Source of the DNA: DASXYU01 sp036502295
GTDB taxonomy: Bacteria; Actinomycetota; Actinomycetes; Mycobacteriales; Jatrophihabitantaceae
DNA: 64,000 nt
Direction: 5' to 3'
NCBI GenBank assembly: GCA_036502295.1
Contig: DASXYU010000072.1
Span: forward strand, 1 to 64,000
In this document: piece after piece, positions 8,498-16,388 of the stretch
Numbering within the stretch: the stretch's first letter is position 1
How the letters are laid out: each line of letters begins with the position of its first letter
Translations under genes and position numbers: made by a program
The notes under the pieces: generated by a model
Database searches by the model: none
Told to the model about the DNA's origin: nothing
The model's input: only the letters and a program-made list of their open reading frames with translations

Positions 8498-9698
8498 CCA
8501 CGGCGTCGGCGAGTAGGCGTCCGCGCTGGGTGAGGACGAGTTTTCCCACGCCCAGGCTGTCGCGATCCAACAGTCCCCAGCTCACGAGCTGTTGCACCCG
8601 CTGCTGAGCAGACGATGGCAGCTCCTCGAGCGGCAGGCCCTCGCGCATCCGCACGCCGAGCATCACCCGTTCGGTGAAACGCGCCTGCGCACCGAGCGTC
8701 TCGCGCCCGGCCGCCGGGCTCGTCCCGGCGTCGAGCATCGTCGCGTAGCGGGCGGGGTGCTTCACGTTCCACCAGCGCACTCCGCTGATGTGGCTGTGTG
8801 CCCCGGGGCCGAATCCCCACCAGTTCGCGTCGCTCCAGTACAGCTCGTTGTGCCGGCAGCGTCCCGCGGTCGAGGTAGCCCAGTTCGAGACCTCGTACCA
8901 CTCGAATCCGGCCGCGGCCAGCGTCTCGTCCGCCATCACGTAGCGGTCGGCGAGGACGTCGTCGTCCGGTGCCGGCACCACACCGTTGGCGACCTGCCGC
9001 GCCAGCGCCGTCCCCTCCTCGATGACGAGGGCGTAGGCGCTGAGGTGATCCGCACCGGCACCGATCGCGGCATCGAGGGAGGTCTGCCAATCCGCGTCCG
9101 TCTCCAGCGGGGAGCCGTAGATGAGGTCGAGGTTCACGTGCTCGAAGCCGGCCGCCTTCGCCTCGGCGACGGCCTCCTCCGGCCGCCCCGGCCGGTGCGT
9201 CCGGTCGAGGACGGAGAGCACCTTCGGCACGGCGGACTGCATCCCGATCGAGACGCGGGTGAAGCCCGCCTCGCGCAGCCGGACGAAGTACCCGGGCGTC
9301 ACCGTCTCGGGGGTCGCCTCCGTGGTGATCTCGGCGTCGGGCGTCAAGCCGAACTGCTCGCGCAGTTCGGCGATCACCAGCCCGAGGTGCTCGGCAGGTA
9401 GCAGCGTCGGCGTGCCGCCGCCGAAGAAGACGGTCTCGATCGGCAGGACGTTGCCGTCCATCACCTCGGCGCCAAGGCGCACCTCGGCGAGCAGCATGTC
9501 GACATACGTCCCACGGCTGACACCCGCGCCGAGTTCCTCGGCGGTGTAGGTGTTGAAGTCGCAGTAGCCACAGCGCGTGCTGCAGAACGGCACGTGGACG
9601 TAGACGCCGAAGCGGGCGCCGCGAGCCGCGAGCAGGACGTCCTCGGGCAGGCGGCCGTCAGGCGGCGCGAGATCGCCCTCGGGCAACGCGGACGGCAC
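8478..9698 (-). CDS. hemW: Radical SAM heme chaperone HemW (coproporphyrinogen dehydrogenase-like)
   Basis: 406 residues. The radical-SAM cluster motif is CSTRCGYC (CX3CX2C) just after YVHVPF, the HemW/HemN family opening. It is followed by FFGGGTPTLL and the SAM-site GM(Q)S. The start GTG 9698 has GAGAGG upstream; the frame is open further but that part is low-complexity shadow. HemW-type proteins deliver heme, while HemN oxidises coproporphyrinogen III. The first three cysteines without a fourth adjacent Cys (CX2CX-C of true HemN) fit HemW better. Rv2388c-like position. Confidence 0.9.
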   Translation of the reverse strand: MPSALPEGDLAPPDGRLPEDVLLAARGARFGVYVHVPFCSTRCGYCDFNTYTAEELGAGVSRGTYVDMLLAEVRLGAEVMDGNVLPIETVFFGGGTPTLLPAEHLGLVIAELREQFGLTPDAEITTEATPETVTPGYFVRLREAGFTRVSIGMQSAVPKVLSVLDRTHRPGRPEEAVAEAKAAGFEHVNLDLIYGSPLETDADWQTSLDAAIGAGADHLSAYALVIEEGTALARQVANGVVPAPDDDVLADRYVMADETLAAAGFEWYEVSNWATSTAGRCRHNELYWSDANWWGFGPGAHSHISGVRWWNVKHPARYATMLDAGTSPAAGRETLGAQARFTERVMLGVRMREGLPLEELPSSAQQRVQQLVSWGLLDRDSLGVGKLVLTQRGRLLADAVVRELMA

Positions 9699-9709
9699 AG
9701 TCGAACCTC

Positions 9710-9973
9710 TCAGCACTCGATGACCCAGCGCACCGGACGCGCCGAGTTCTGAGTCTCCTCCGCCACGCTGCGAAGCACCGCGAGGAACGCCGCCCGGTCC
9801 TCGTCCGCCATCCTGAGGGTGTCCGGAACGGGAAGGACGACCGGCCCCTCCGGCAGCCACGTGAGGTCGCGCAGCACGTCGACAAGTCCGTCCAGATTCG
9901 GCGCGGCCCACGCCGGTGCCTGCACCCGCGCGAAGATCTCGCGGATCGCGTCCTGCTTCTCACCCATCAACAT
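9710..9973 (-). CDS. Barstar-like ribonuclease inhibitor
   Basis: 87-residue acidic protein of barstar length. It has the barstar pattern of an N-terminal helix, NLDGLVDVLRDL (compare barstar NLDALWDCL), a central VVLP strand and a final strand ending VRWVIEC. Barstars bind the active site of barnase/Sa-type RNases and protect the producing cell. It starts 17 nt after the upstream RNase gene, so the two form an RNase-inhibitor pair. Acidic residues (D, E) that would face the RNase are abundant. ATG at 9973 or 9967. Confidence 0.85.
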   Translation of the reverse strand: MLMGEKQDAIREIFARVQAPAWAAPNLDGLVDVLRDLTWLPEGPVVLPVPDTLRMADEDRAAFLAVLRSVAEETQNSARPVRWVIEC

Positions 9974-9990
9974 TCACCGCCGTGCTGCGC

Positions 9991-10419
9991 CTATGCACCG
10001 ATGTCGATGACATCGAACGTCTCGTAGTGGTCACCGGTGTAGTAGTACGTGCCGTCCTCACCGAGAATGATGCGGCGCGCGCCGCGGGTCGAGGAACCCG
10101 GCGTCGGCACCGTGTACTCGTGGTACCAGCCGTCAGGATGCTTCGGCAGCACGTGCTCGTTGTTGTGAAAGACCACCCCGTCGTTCTGCGGATACGGGAA
10201 CGGCCCACCGGCCCGGATAAGGCGCACCGTGTCGGCGGCCTGCGGTGGGAGTGTCGACAGCGCCACCGGCGAGAGTCCGACCCCGGCCGATGAGGAGACC
10301 GACGTGGTGGGCTTGGGCGTACCGTTGCCGTCGTCCTTGAGGGCGTTGACGAGGTAGCCGATGAGCAGCGCTGCGATGAGGACGATGAGCGCGATGAGCG
10401 GTCGTCGGATCCTCGGCAC
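9991..10419 (-). CDS. Secreted/anchored guanyl-specific ribonuclease, RNase Sa (N1/T1) family
   Basis: 142 residues. Residues 7-26 are a hydrophobic signal or anchor, followed by a Ser/Thr linker and a mature RNase domain. The RNase block YHEYTV..G(S)STRGARRI..YYTGDHY is very close to Streptomyces RNase Sa. Catalytic residues by alignment are E101, R116 and H131. The disulphide cysteines of RNase Sa are absent. It is expected to cleave RNA after G outside the membrane. The next gene encodes its barstar-like inhibitor. GTG start 10419 is preceded by TAGGGT at 6 nt, indicating a leaderless mRNA. Confidence 0.92.
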   Translation of the reverse strand: MPRIRRPLIALIVLIAALLIGYLVNALKDDGNGTPKPTTSVSSSAGVGLSPVALSTLPPQAADTVRLIRAGGPFPYPQNDGVVFHNNEHVLPKHPDGWYHEYTVPTPGSSTRGARRIILGEDGTYYYTGDHYETFDVIDIGA

Positions 10420-10425
10420 GAGACA

Positions 10426-10431
10426 ACCCTA
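10426..10431 (-). promoter_or_regulatory. -10 box TAGGGT for the RNase Sa gene (leaderless)
   Basis: TAGGGT, 6 nt before GTG 10419; drives the RNase-barstar pair. Confidence 0.5.
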
Positions 10432-10445
10432 GTGAGTTCATATCC

Positions 10446-11219
10446 ATGCGTGATCTGATCTTGGTTGTGAACGAAGACCTGAGCGCGAAGACGATCACGA
10501 TCACCAGCGGGGACGGCAGCGCGATCCAGGCGTACTCCGTCACCCCCGAAGGAGAAGGACGGGCCGCCAGTCGCGGTGGTGTCGTGCTCATCCACCACCT
10601 TCCCGGCTACGACCGCGGGCAGAAAGAACTCGCCCGCCACGTCGCCGAACTCGGCTACGACGTCGTGGTGCCGAACCTCTACTGGCGCCAGGCGCCCGGC
10701 GCCTCGCCGGACGACGCCGCCGCCGCAGCCCGCGCGAACGGCGGAAAGCCTGACACCGAACTCGTCAGCGACGTCGCCGGGGCAGCCGCCCACCTGCGCG
10801 CGCTGCCCACCTCGAACGGCAAGGTCGGCGTCATCGGATACTGCTCCGGAGGACGCCAGTCCGTCCTCGCCGCCTGCAACGTCCACCTCGACGCCGCGGT
10901 GGACAACTACGGCGCCTTCGTCATCGGCGATCCCCCGGAGGGATCCGGCATGACGATGACCGGCATCGAGGAGCAGCTGCCCAACCTCCGCTGCCCCCTG
11001 CTCGGCCTCTTCGGCAACGATGACAAGTTCCCGCCGCCGGCCGACGTGGACAAGCTGGAGCAGATCCTCACGGCGAACGGCAAGACGGTGGAGATCCACC
11101 GCTACGACGACGCCGCGCACGCCTTCTTCTCCACCGAGCGTCCGTCCTACCGGGTGCATGCAGCCAACGACGGCTGGGCGCGCATCGCCGCGTTCTACGG
11201 CAAGTACCTGGCGAGCTGA
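10446..11219 (+). CDS. Dienelactone hydrolase family protein
   Basis: 257-residue alpha/beta hydrolase. The nucleophile elbow GYCSGG carries the Cys typical of dienelactone hydrolases. FGNDDKFPPP supplies the Asp and DDAAHAFF the His of the triad. It is predicted to hydrolyse lactones or esters; substrate is unknown. ATG 10446 is taken as the start; GTG 10467 is an alternative that would remove seven residues. It is divergent from the RNase gene and followed after 9 nt by a small gene, so these are likely co-transcribed. Confidence 0.88.
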   Translation: MRDLILVVNEDLSAKTITITSGDGSAIQAYSVTPEGEGRAASRGGVVLIHHLPGYDRGQKELARHVAELGYDVVVPNLYWRQAPGASPDDAAAAARANGGKPDTELVSDVAGAAAHLRALPTSNGKVGVIGYCSGGRQSVLAACNVHLDAAVDNYGAFVIGDPPEGSGMTMTGIEEQLPNLRCPLLGLFGNDDKFPPPADVDKLEQILTANGKTVEIHRYDDAAHAFFSTERPSYRVHAANDGWARIAAFYGKYLAS

Positions 11220-11228
11220 GGAGTCGAG

Positions 11229-11510
11229 ATGTGCACCTACACCACCGTCACCGCCCCGATGTCGGGCAGCGCCAAGGGCCCGAACGGCTCGTGGTTCCAC
11301 GTCACAGACGCCACCGTGTACTTCGACCACCCCGTGCATGCGATGGCCGAGCACACGCTGAACATCGACCTGTGGAGTTCGACGCCGGCCGATCCGTCCC
11401 GCGGACCGTCGGCACGCGTCGCCCTCGAACTCACCGCCGCGTCGGCACGTGAACTCATGGCTGCGATCGCGAGCGCGCTGGAGTCGGTTCCCGAGGCCCT
11501 CAAGCTCTGA
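11229..11510 (+). CDS. Small conserved protein, DUF6295-like
   Basis: 93 residues, starting MCTYTTVT with a GAGGAG ribosome site 5 nt upstream. Conserved-looking segments include VYFDHPVHAMAEHTLNIDL and ARVALELTAASARELMAAI. I recall similar short actinobacterial proteins grouped as DUF6295, but this is from memory. No catalytic motif or membrane segment. Its close spacing to the dienelactone hydrolase suggests an operon. Function unknown. Confidence 0.75.
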   Translation: MCTYTTVTAPMSGSAKGPNGSWFHVTDATVYFDHPVHAMAEHTLNIDLWSSTPADPSRGPSARVALELTAASARELMAAIASALESVPEALKL

Positions 11511-11511
11511 C

Positions 11512-11517
11512 TAGGGT
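11512..11517 (+). promoter_or_regulatory. -10 box TAGGGT (leaderless)
   Basis: TAGGGT, 7 nt before GTG 11525, in the 14-nt gap after the previous stop. Confidence 0.45.
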
Positions 11518-11524
11518 CGACCTT

Positions 11525-12493
11525 GTGCTTGCTGCCTACGCCTCCTCGATCAATCCCGACTCCCCGCTCGACGGCCTCGTCGTCGGCGACCGGCCCGAGC
11601 CGGAGGTAGCCGAGGGGTGGACGCGGATCGCGGTGAAGGCCGCGAGCCTCAACCATCACGACCTCTGGACGCTGCGCGGCGTCGGCATCAACGCGGATCA
11701 GCTGCCGATGACCCTCGGCACCGACGCGGCGGGCATCGACGAGTCCACCGGCGAAGAAGTCGTCATCCACTCGGTGATCACCACGCCGGGCTGGAGGGGT
11801 GACGAGACACTCGACCCGGGACGCTCGCTGCTCTCCGAGAAGCACCAGGGTGCGATGGCCGAGTACGTCGTCGTCCCCAAGGGCAACGTCGTCCCCAAGC
11901 CGGCCGAACTCAGCTGGGCAGAGGCTGCCTGCCTGCCCACCGCCTGGCTCACGGCCTACCAGATGCTCTTCGTCCGCTCCTCGCTCCGGCCGGGACAGAC
12001 CGTCCTCGTCCAGGGTGCCAGCGGCGGCGTCGCCAGTGCGGCGATCAGCATGGCGCGGGCGGCCGGACTGCAGGTCTACGCCACGGCCCGTACCGAGGAG
12101 AAGCAGCAGTTCGCCCTCGCCCTCGGCGCCCACGCGGCCTTCCCGAGCCGGGCCCGCCTACCGCAGCGGGTCGACGCCGTGATCGAGACCATCGGCACCG
12201 CCACCTGGGACCACAGCCTCAAGTCGCTGCGCCCCGGTGGCCAGATCATCACCTCGGGCGCCACCTCGGGTCCGAACCCCACCGCCGACCTCAACCGGGT
12301 TTTCTTCCTGCAACTGCAGATCATCGGCTCGACGATGGGGACGAAGGACGAACTCGGCGACCTGCTCAACTTCCTGAAGGTCACCGGCCTGCGCCCCCGC
12401 ATCGACCGCACCTTCGCTCTCGCCAATGCGCGCGAAGCCCTCGCAACCCTCGAATCAGGCGAGATCGCCGGAAAGCTCGTCCTGACAGTCTGA
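11525..12493 (+). CDS. Zinc-binding-type alcohol dehydrogenase / quinone oxidoreductase (MDR family)
   Basis: 322 residues. It is a medium-chain reductase with a GroES-like N-terminus (HHDLWTLRG, GTDAAG) and a Rossmann domain with VQGASGGVASAA, an NADPH-binding GxxGxxxG-like loop. The cysteine cluster of structural-zinc ADHs is absent, so a quinone reductase-like MDR member is likelier than a true zinc ADH. Substrate unknown. The GTG start has its own TAGGGT element. Confidence 0.87.
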   Translation: MLAAYASSINPDSPLDGLVVGDRPEPEVAEGWTRIAVKAASLNHHDLWTLRGVGINADQLPMTLGTDAAGIDESTGEEVVIHSVITTPGWRGDETLDPGRSLLSEKHQGAMAEYVVVPKGNVVPKPAELSWAEAACLPTAWLTAYQMLFVRSSLRPGQTVLVQGASGGVASAAISMARAAGLQVYATARTEEKQQFALALGAHAAFPSRARLPQRVDAVIETIGTATWDHSLKSLRPGGQIITSGATSGPNPTADLNRVFFLQLQIIGSTMGTKDELGDLLNFLKVTGLRPRIDRTFALANAREALATLESGEIAGKLVLTV

Positions 12494-12512
12494 GCCACGC
12501 CGGAACGCGCAA

Positions 12513-14393
12513 CTACGAGTTCTTCTTGGCGAGGGCGTCGACGTCCTCGTTGGTGGAGAGCGCGGCGATGAAGGCTTCCTGCGGGACCTCGACCCGTCCC
12601 ACCATCTTCATCCGCTTCTTGCCCTCCTTCTGCTTCTCCAGCAGCTTGCGCTTGCGGGTGATGTCACCGCCGTAGCACTTGGCGAGGACGTCCTTGCGGA
12701 TCGCCCGGATGCTTTCGCGCGCGATGATGCGCGACCCGATCGCGGCCTGGATCGGAACCTCGAACTGCTGGCGCGGGATGAGCTTGCGCAGCTTCGTCGT
12801 CATCGAGGTGCCATAGGCGTATGCCTTGTCCTTGTGCACGATCGCGGAAAACGCATCGACCGTCTCGCCCTGAAGCAGGATGTCGACCTTCACGAGGTCG
12901 GAGGCCTGTTCGCCGGCCAACTCGTAGTCGAGGGAGGCATAGCCGCGGGTGCGTGACTTCAGCTGGTCGAAGAAGTCGAAGATGATCTCGGCGAGCGGCA
13001 GCGTGTAGCGCAGCTCCACGCGCGTCTCGGAGAGATAGTCCATGCCGCCGAGCTGACCGCGGCGGTCCTGGCAGAGCTCCATGATCGTGCCGATGAACTC
13101 GCTCGGCGCGATGATCATCGCCTTCACGATGGGCTCGTAGATCTCGTTGATCTTCTTGCCGGTCGGCCAGTCGGAGGGGTTGGTGACGACGAACTCCTCG
13201 CCACCTTCCACAACGACCCGGTTGACGACGTTCGGCGCGGTGGAGATGAGCTCGAGGCCGAACTCGCGCTCGAGGCGGTCGCGGGTGATTTCCAGGTGCA
13301 GCAGCCCGAGGAAGCCACAGCGGAAACCGAAGCCGAGCGCCGCCGAGGATTCCGGTTCGTAGACGAGGGCGGCGTCGTTGAGGCGCAGCTTGTCCAGCGC
13401 GTCGCGCAGCAGCGGGTAGTCCGACCCATCGATCGGGTAGAGGCCGGAGTAGACCATCGGCTGCGGGTCCCGGTAGCCGCCGAGGGACTGCTTCGCGGGC
13501 TTGGCCGCGTCGGTGACGGTGTCACCGACGCGTGACTGCCGCACGTCCTTCACACCGGTGATGAGGTAGCCCACCTCGCCGACACCGAGGCCGCTCGTCG
13601 GCTCCGGCTCAGGTGAGATGACGCCGATCTCGAGCAGTTCGTGGGTGGCGCCGGTGGACATCATCGCGATCCGCTCGCGCGGCTTGAACTGCCCGTCCAC
13701 GACGCGGATATAGGTGATGACGCCGCGGTAGATGTCATAGACCGAGTCGAAGATCATCGCGCGTGGCGCCGCGCCGGCATCGCCGACCGGCGCGGGGATG
13801 TCACGGCAGACGACGTCGAGCAGGTCTTCGACGCCCTGTCCCGTCTTGGCGCTGACGCGCAGGACGTCGTCGGGGTCGCAGCCGATGATGTGCGCGAGTT
13901 CGGCGGCGTAGCGCTCGGGCTGCGCTGCCGGCAGATCGATCTTGTTCAGCACCGGCACGATCTGCAGGTCCGCCTCGAGGGCGAGGTAGAGGTTGGCCAG
14001 CGTCTGCGCCTCGATGCCCTGGGCGGCGTCGACGAGCAGGACGGCCCCCTCGCACGCAGCCAGCGACCGCGACACCTCGTAGGTGAAGTCGACGTGCCCC
14101 GGGGTGTCGATCATGTGCAGCACGTGCTCGGTGCCGTCCAGTCGCGACTTCCACGGCATCCGCACGTTCTGCGCCTTGATGGTGATGCCACGCTCACGCT
14201 CGATATCCATGCGGTCGAGGTACTGCGCCTTCGCCTTACGCGGGTCCAGCACGCCGGTAAGGCGCAGCATCACATCGGCCAGCGTCGACTTGCCGTGGTC
14301 GATGTGGGCGATGATCGAGAAGTTGCGGATGCTGGCCGGGTCGGTCTTGCCGGCGCTGGCAACGACTGCTGGTCTTGCGGCGGGCTGAGTCAT
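12513..14393 (-). CDS. lepA: Elongation factor 4 (LepA, back-translocating GTPase)
   Basis: 626 residues from ATG 14393 (the frame is open further upstream, but that would overlap the divergent gene). G1 motif AHIDHGKST at residues 29-37, with DTPGHVDF (G3) and NKIDLP (G4). The C-terminus has the LepA-specific CTD ending in CYGGDITRKRKLL..KRMK. It binds ribosomes and can reverse or remodel stalled translocation. Full length, Rv2404c-like. Confidence 0.97.
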   Translation of the reverse strand: MTQPAARPAVVASAGKTDPASIRNFSIIAHIDHGKSTLADVMLRLTGVLDPRKAKAQYLDRMDIERERGITIKAQNVRMPWKSRLDGTEHVLHMIDTPGHVDFTYEVSRSLAACEGAVLLVDAAQGIEAQTLANLYLALEADLQIVPVLNKIDLPAAQPERYAAELAHIIGCDPDDVLRVSAKTGQGVEDLLDVVCRDIPAPVGDAGAAPRAMIFDSVYDIYRGVITYIRVVDGQFKPRERIAMMSTGATHELLEIGVISPEPEPTSGLGVGEVGYLITGVKDVRQSRVGDTVTDAAKPAKQSLGGYRDPQPMVYSGLYPIDGSDYPLLRDALDKLRLNDAALVYEPESSAALGFGFRCGFLGLLHLEITRDRLEREFGLELISTAPNVVNRVVVEGGEEFVVTNPSDWPTGKKINEIYEPIVKAMIIAPSEFIGTIMELCQDRRGQLGGMDYLSETRVELRYTLPLAEIIFDFFDQLKSRTRGYASLDYELAGEQASDLVKVDILLQGETVDAFSAIVHKDKAYAYGTSMTTKLRKLIPRQQFEVPIQAAIGSRIIARESIRAIRKDVLAKCYGGDITRKRKLLEKQKEGKKRMKMVGRVEVPQEAFIAALSTNEDVDALAKKNS

Positions 14394-14435
14394 ATCCGGC
14401 CAATGATCCCACGGCCGCCATGACAGGATGTCCGC

Positions 14436-14801
14436 ATGACCGACACCCGCCGTGCCGATGAATTCCGCATTCCCGCCGCCTCTTTGAAGGCCGGCGACCT
14501 GGTGAACCTCGCACCGGGCGACGACGATTGGCAGGAGGTGCTCGCGGTGCACACCGCCGCCGCGACGGCGACCGACCCGTCGACGAGGACCTTCCTCGCC
14601 TCGCTGGGTGGTAACTACGTCTACGTCGAGGTCACCGACCTCGCCAGCGTCGACAACACCGTCTACATCGACTCCGACGGCCTTGGACGCGTGAACGGCG
14701 AGGACGGCGAGGACTTTCCCGTCTCGGAACTGCTCAGTGACTCCGGGGCGATCCGGATCTACCTCTTCACGAAGTACGAGCTGGTCACGGTTCGCTCATA
14801 A
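14436..14801 (+). CDS. Hypothetical protein, divergent from lepA
   Basis: 121 residues from ATG 14436 with AGGA 7 nt upstream. Acidic (many D/E) with no signal peptide or membrane helix. It contains LVNLAPGDDDWQEVLAVHT, YVYVEVTDLASVDNTVYID and a final IRIYLFTKYELVTV. The alternating hydrophobic pattern suggests a small beta-rich domain. No family recognised. It shares a 42-nt divergent gap with lepA and lies 175 nt upstream of rpsT. Codon use looks normal for the window. Confidence 0.7.
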   Translation: MTDTRRADEFRIPAASLKAGDLVNLAPGDDDWQEVLAVHTAAATATDPSTRTFLASLGGNYVYVEVTDLASVDNTVYIDSDGLGRVNGEDGEDFPVSELLSDSGAIRIYLFTKYELVTVRS

Positions 14802-14878
14802 TCCGAGGCGTGCGTCTGTCGAGACCTCAGTTTCGAGACAAGCCCTGTCGGGCTCCCTCAAGCCGCCTCCTGCGGATT

Positions 14879-14907
14879 TTGGGCAAACCTGCTCGCGCTG
14901 GTAACCT
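14879..14907 (+). promoter_or_regulatory. Probable rpsT promoter
   Basis: -35 TTGGGC (14879-14884), 17-nt spacer, -10 TAACCT (14902-14907), about 70 nt upstream of the rpsT start. Confidence 0.4.
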
Positions 14908-14976
14908 TGCAGGGTTGCTTTGCGGCAACACCACAGACTTTTAACCCGGCATTCCCAAGCAAGAAGGCTTTAATTC

Positions 14977-15237
14977 GTGGCGAACATCAAGTCCCAGAAG
15001 AAGCGCATCCTCACCAACGAGAAGGCGCGGCAGCGGAACCAGGCCGTGAAGTCGTCCCTCAAGACGGCTATCCGGCGCGTGCGCGAGGCCGCCTCCACCG
15101 GTGACGGCGCCGCCGCACAGACCGCCTACCGCACGGCCGCCCGCCAGCTCGACAAGGCTGTGAGCAAGGGCGTCATCCACGCCAACCAGGCCGCCAACAA
15201 GAAGTCGGCGCTGGCTGTGAAGGTCAACTCGCTCTAA
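14977..15237 (+). CDS. rpsT: 30S ribosomal protein S20
   Basis: 86 residues, GTG start with AGAAGG 9 nt upstream. It opens MANIKSQKKRILTNEKARQRN and ends in the ANKKSALAVKVN region typical of S20. A basic three-helix protein that binds 16S rRNA and primes early 30S assembly. Unlike many neighbours it has a conventional leadered mRNA with promoter at 14879-14907. A GC-rich hairpin follows 25 nt after the stop. Confidence 0.98.
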   Translation: MANIKSQKKRILTNEKARQRNQAVKSSLKTAIRRVREAASTGDGAAAQTAYRTAARQLDKAVSKGVIHANQAANKKSALAVKVNSL

Positions 15238-15262
15238 CGCGAGCCACTCCGCTTCATGCGTT

Positions 15263-15284
15263 GCCCCGGGCGTTCGCCCGGGGC
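15263..15284 (+). terminator. GC-rich hairpin after rpsT
   Basis: Perfect inverted repeat GCCCCGGGCG / CGCCCGGGGC with TT between the arms (15263-15284), 25 nt after the rpsT stop and before the convergent protease gene. There is only a weak T-run after it (TTCGCCATT), so a U-poor actinobacterial-type terminator. Confidence 0.6.
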
Positions 15285-15320
15285 TTCGCCATTCCCGCGT
15301 CCTCCTCAGCGCGCCGGCGA

Positions 15321-16388
15321 TCAGCAGGCCGGCGGCCGTCCACTGCCATCGAAGAACGAAAACCCACCGAGGACGGTGCTGGGACCGAACGGACTCGTCG
15401 CGGTCACCGTGTAGCACGCCGGGCTCAGTAGCGCCGTGTTAAACGCGAACGTTCCATCGGCGGTGGTCTCGGTCGGCGTCGAGAATGCGGAGCCGCCCAC
15501 CTGGGCAACCCGCAGTTCGACGTGTACCGACGTTCCGGGCAGATACTTCAGCTTCGCGGAGCCAGTGACCGTCAGCGTCGAACCGGTCGGCCCCGAGTGG
15601 CCCACCGTCCCCTCGGGCGGGAAAGCCCGTTTGACGGCGTCGCTTCCGGCGGCCAACGCAGCGAGTCCGGCGAGGTCACCGCTGGCGTAGGTCGTCGGGG
15701 CACTGTTCGCCACGGGGTACATCACCTGGTACTTGCCGCGGACCTTGTAGCTCGTGTGCCCGAGCCCGACCGCGTGCCCCAGTTCGTGGGCCACGGTGGT
15801 CTTCTGTAGCTTCGTCGCCTCGGCCTTCGCCTTCTTCTTCAGCTTCGCCAGCACCACGGCCCGGCTCTTGGCGGGCAGGCGCCTCTGCACCGGCGAGAGC
15901 TTCGGCGTTGCGACGGTGAGGAGGTCGGGGCAGAGATAGATCACGCTGTGGTCGACGTACCAGCTCGGCGCCGTTCCAGCAGGCTCGGACGCGCCCGCCG
16001 GGATTGTCGTGAACTCCGCCTCGGTCAAGCCCGCCCGGTCGCCCCCCTTCACCGCGCCGCACCCCTTGCGGCTCTCGGTGATCGTGATGCTGCCTGAGGC
16101 GGTCGTGGCCTTCGTGTAGTAGCCGCCGAAGGTGATCGGCAGGTGCAGCGCCGCCATCGTCCGCACATCGGCCTTCGCGAAGGAGGCGATCGCGCTGGCG
16201 TGCTTCTGGCCGGCACGCTTGTCGACCAGGACCTTCATGCCGGTCGGCGACTCCCCGAGCAGGTCCGAACGCAGGTAGGCGTAGCCGGGCCCGCTCGTCT
16301 CCGACGTGTTCGTTGCATAGGCCGGAGCTGCCGTCGCCGCCAATGCTGCTGCGATGGACACCAGGACGGCGCGGCGGGCGCGGCTCAT
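15321..16388 (-). CDS. Secreted matrixin-type zinc metalloprotease
   Basis: 355 residues. Residues 1-25 are a signal peptide ending AYA-like. The active site HELGHAVGLGH is a complete metzincin HExxHxxGxxH motif, followed by a Met-turn region VMYP. The C-terminal region (from about residue 265) looks like a beta-sandwich appendage. It is predicted to be an extracellular protease. Its ATG overlaps the holA stop by 3 nt, so it is translationally coupled to holA although functionally unrelated. In mycobacteria rpsT and holA are adjacent, so this gene looks inserted. The substrate is unknown. Confidence 0.85.
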   Translation of the reverse strand: MSRARRAVLVSIAAALAATAAPAYATNTSETSGPGYAYLRSDLLGESPTGMKVLVDKRAGQKHASAIASFAKADVRTMAALHLPITFGGYYTKATTASGSITITESRKGCGAVKGGDRAGLTEAEFTTIPAGASEPAGTAPSWYVDHSVIYLCPDLLTVATPKLSPVQRRLPAKSRAVVLAKLKKKAKAEATKLQKTTVAHELGHAVGLGHTSYKVRGKYQVMYPVANSAPTTYASGDLAGLAALAAGSDAVKRAFPPEGTVGHSGPTGSTLTVTGSAKLKYLPGTSVHVELRVAQVGGSAFSTPTETTADGTFAFNTALLSPACYTVTATSPFGPSTVLGGFSFFDGSGRPPAC

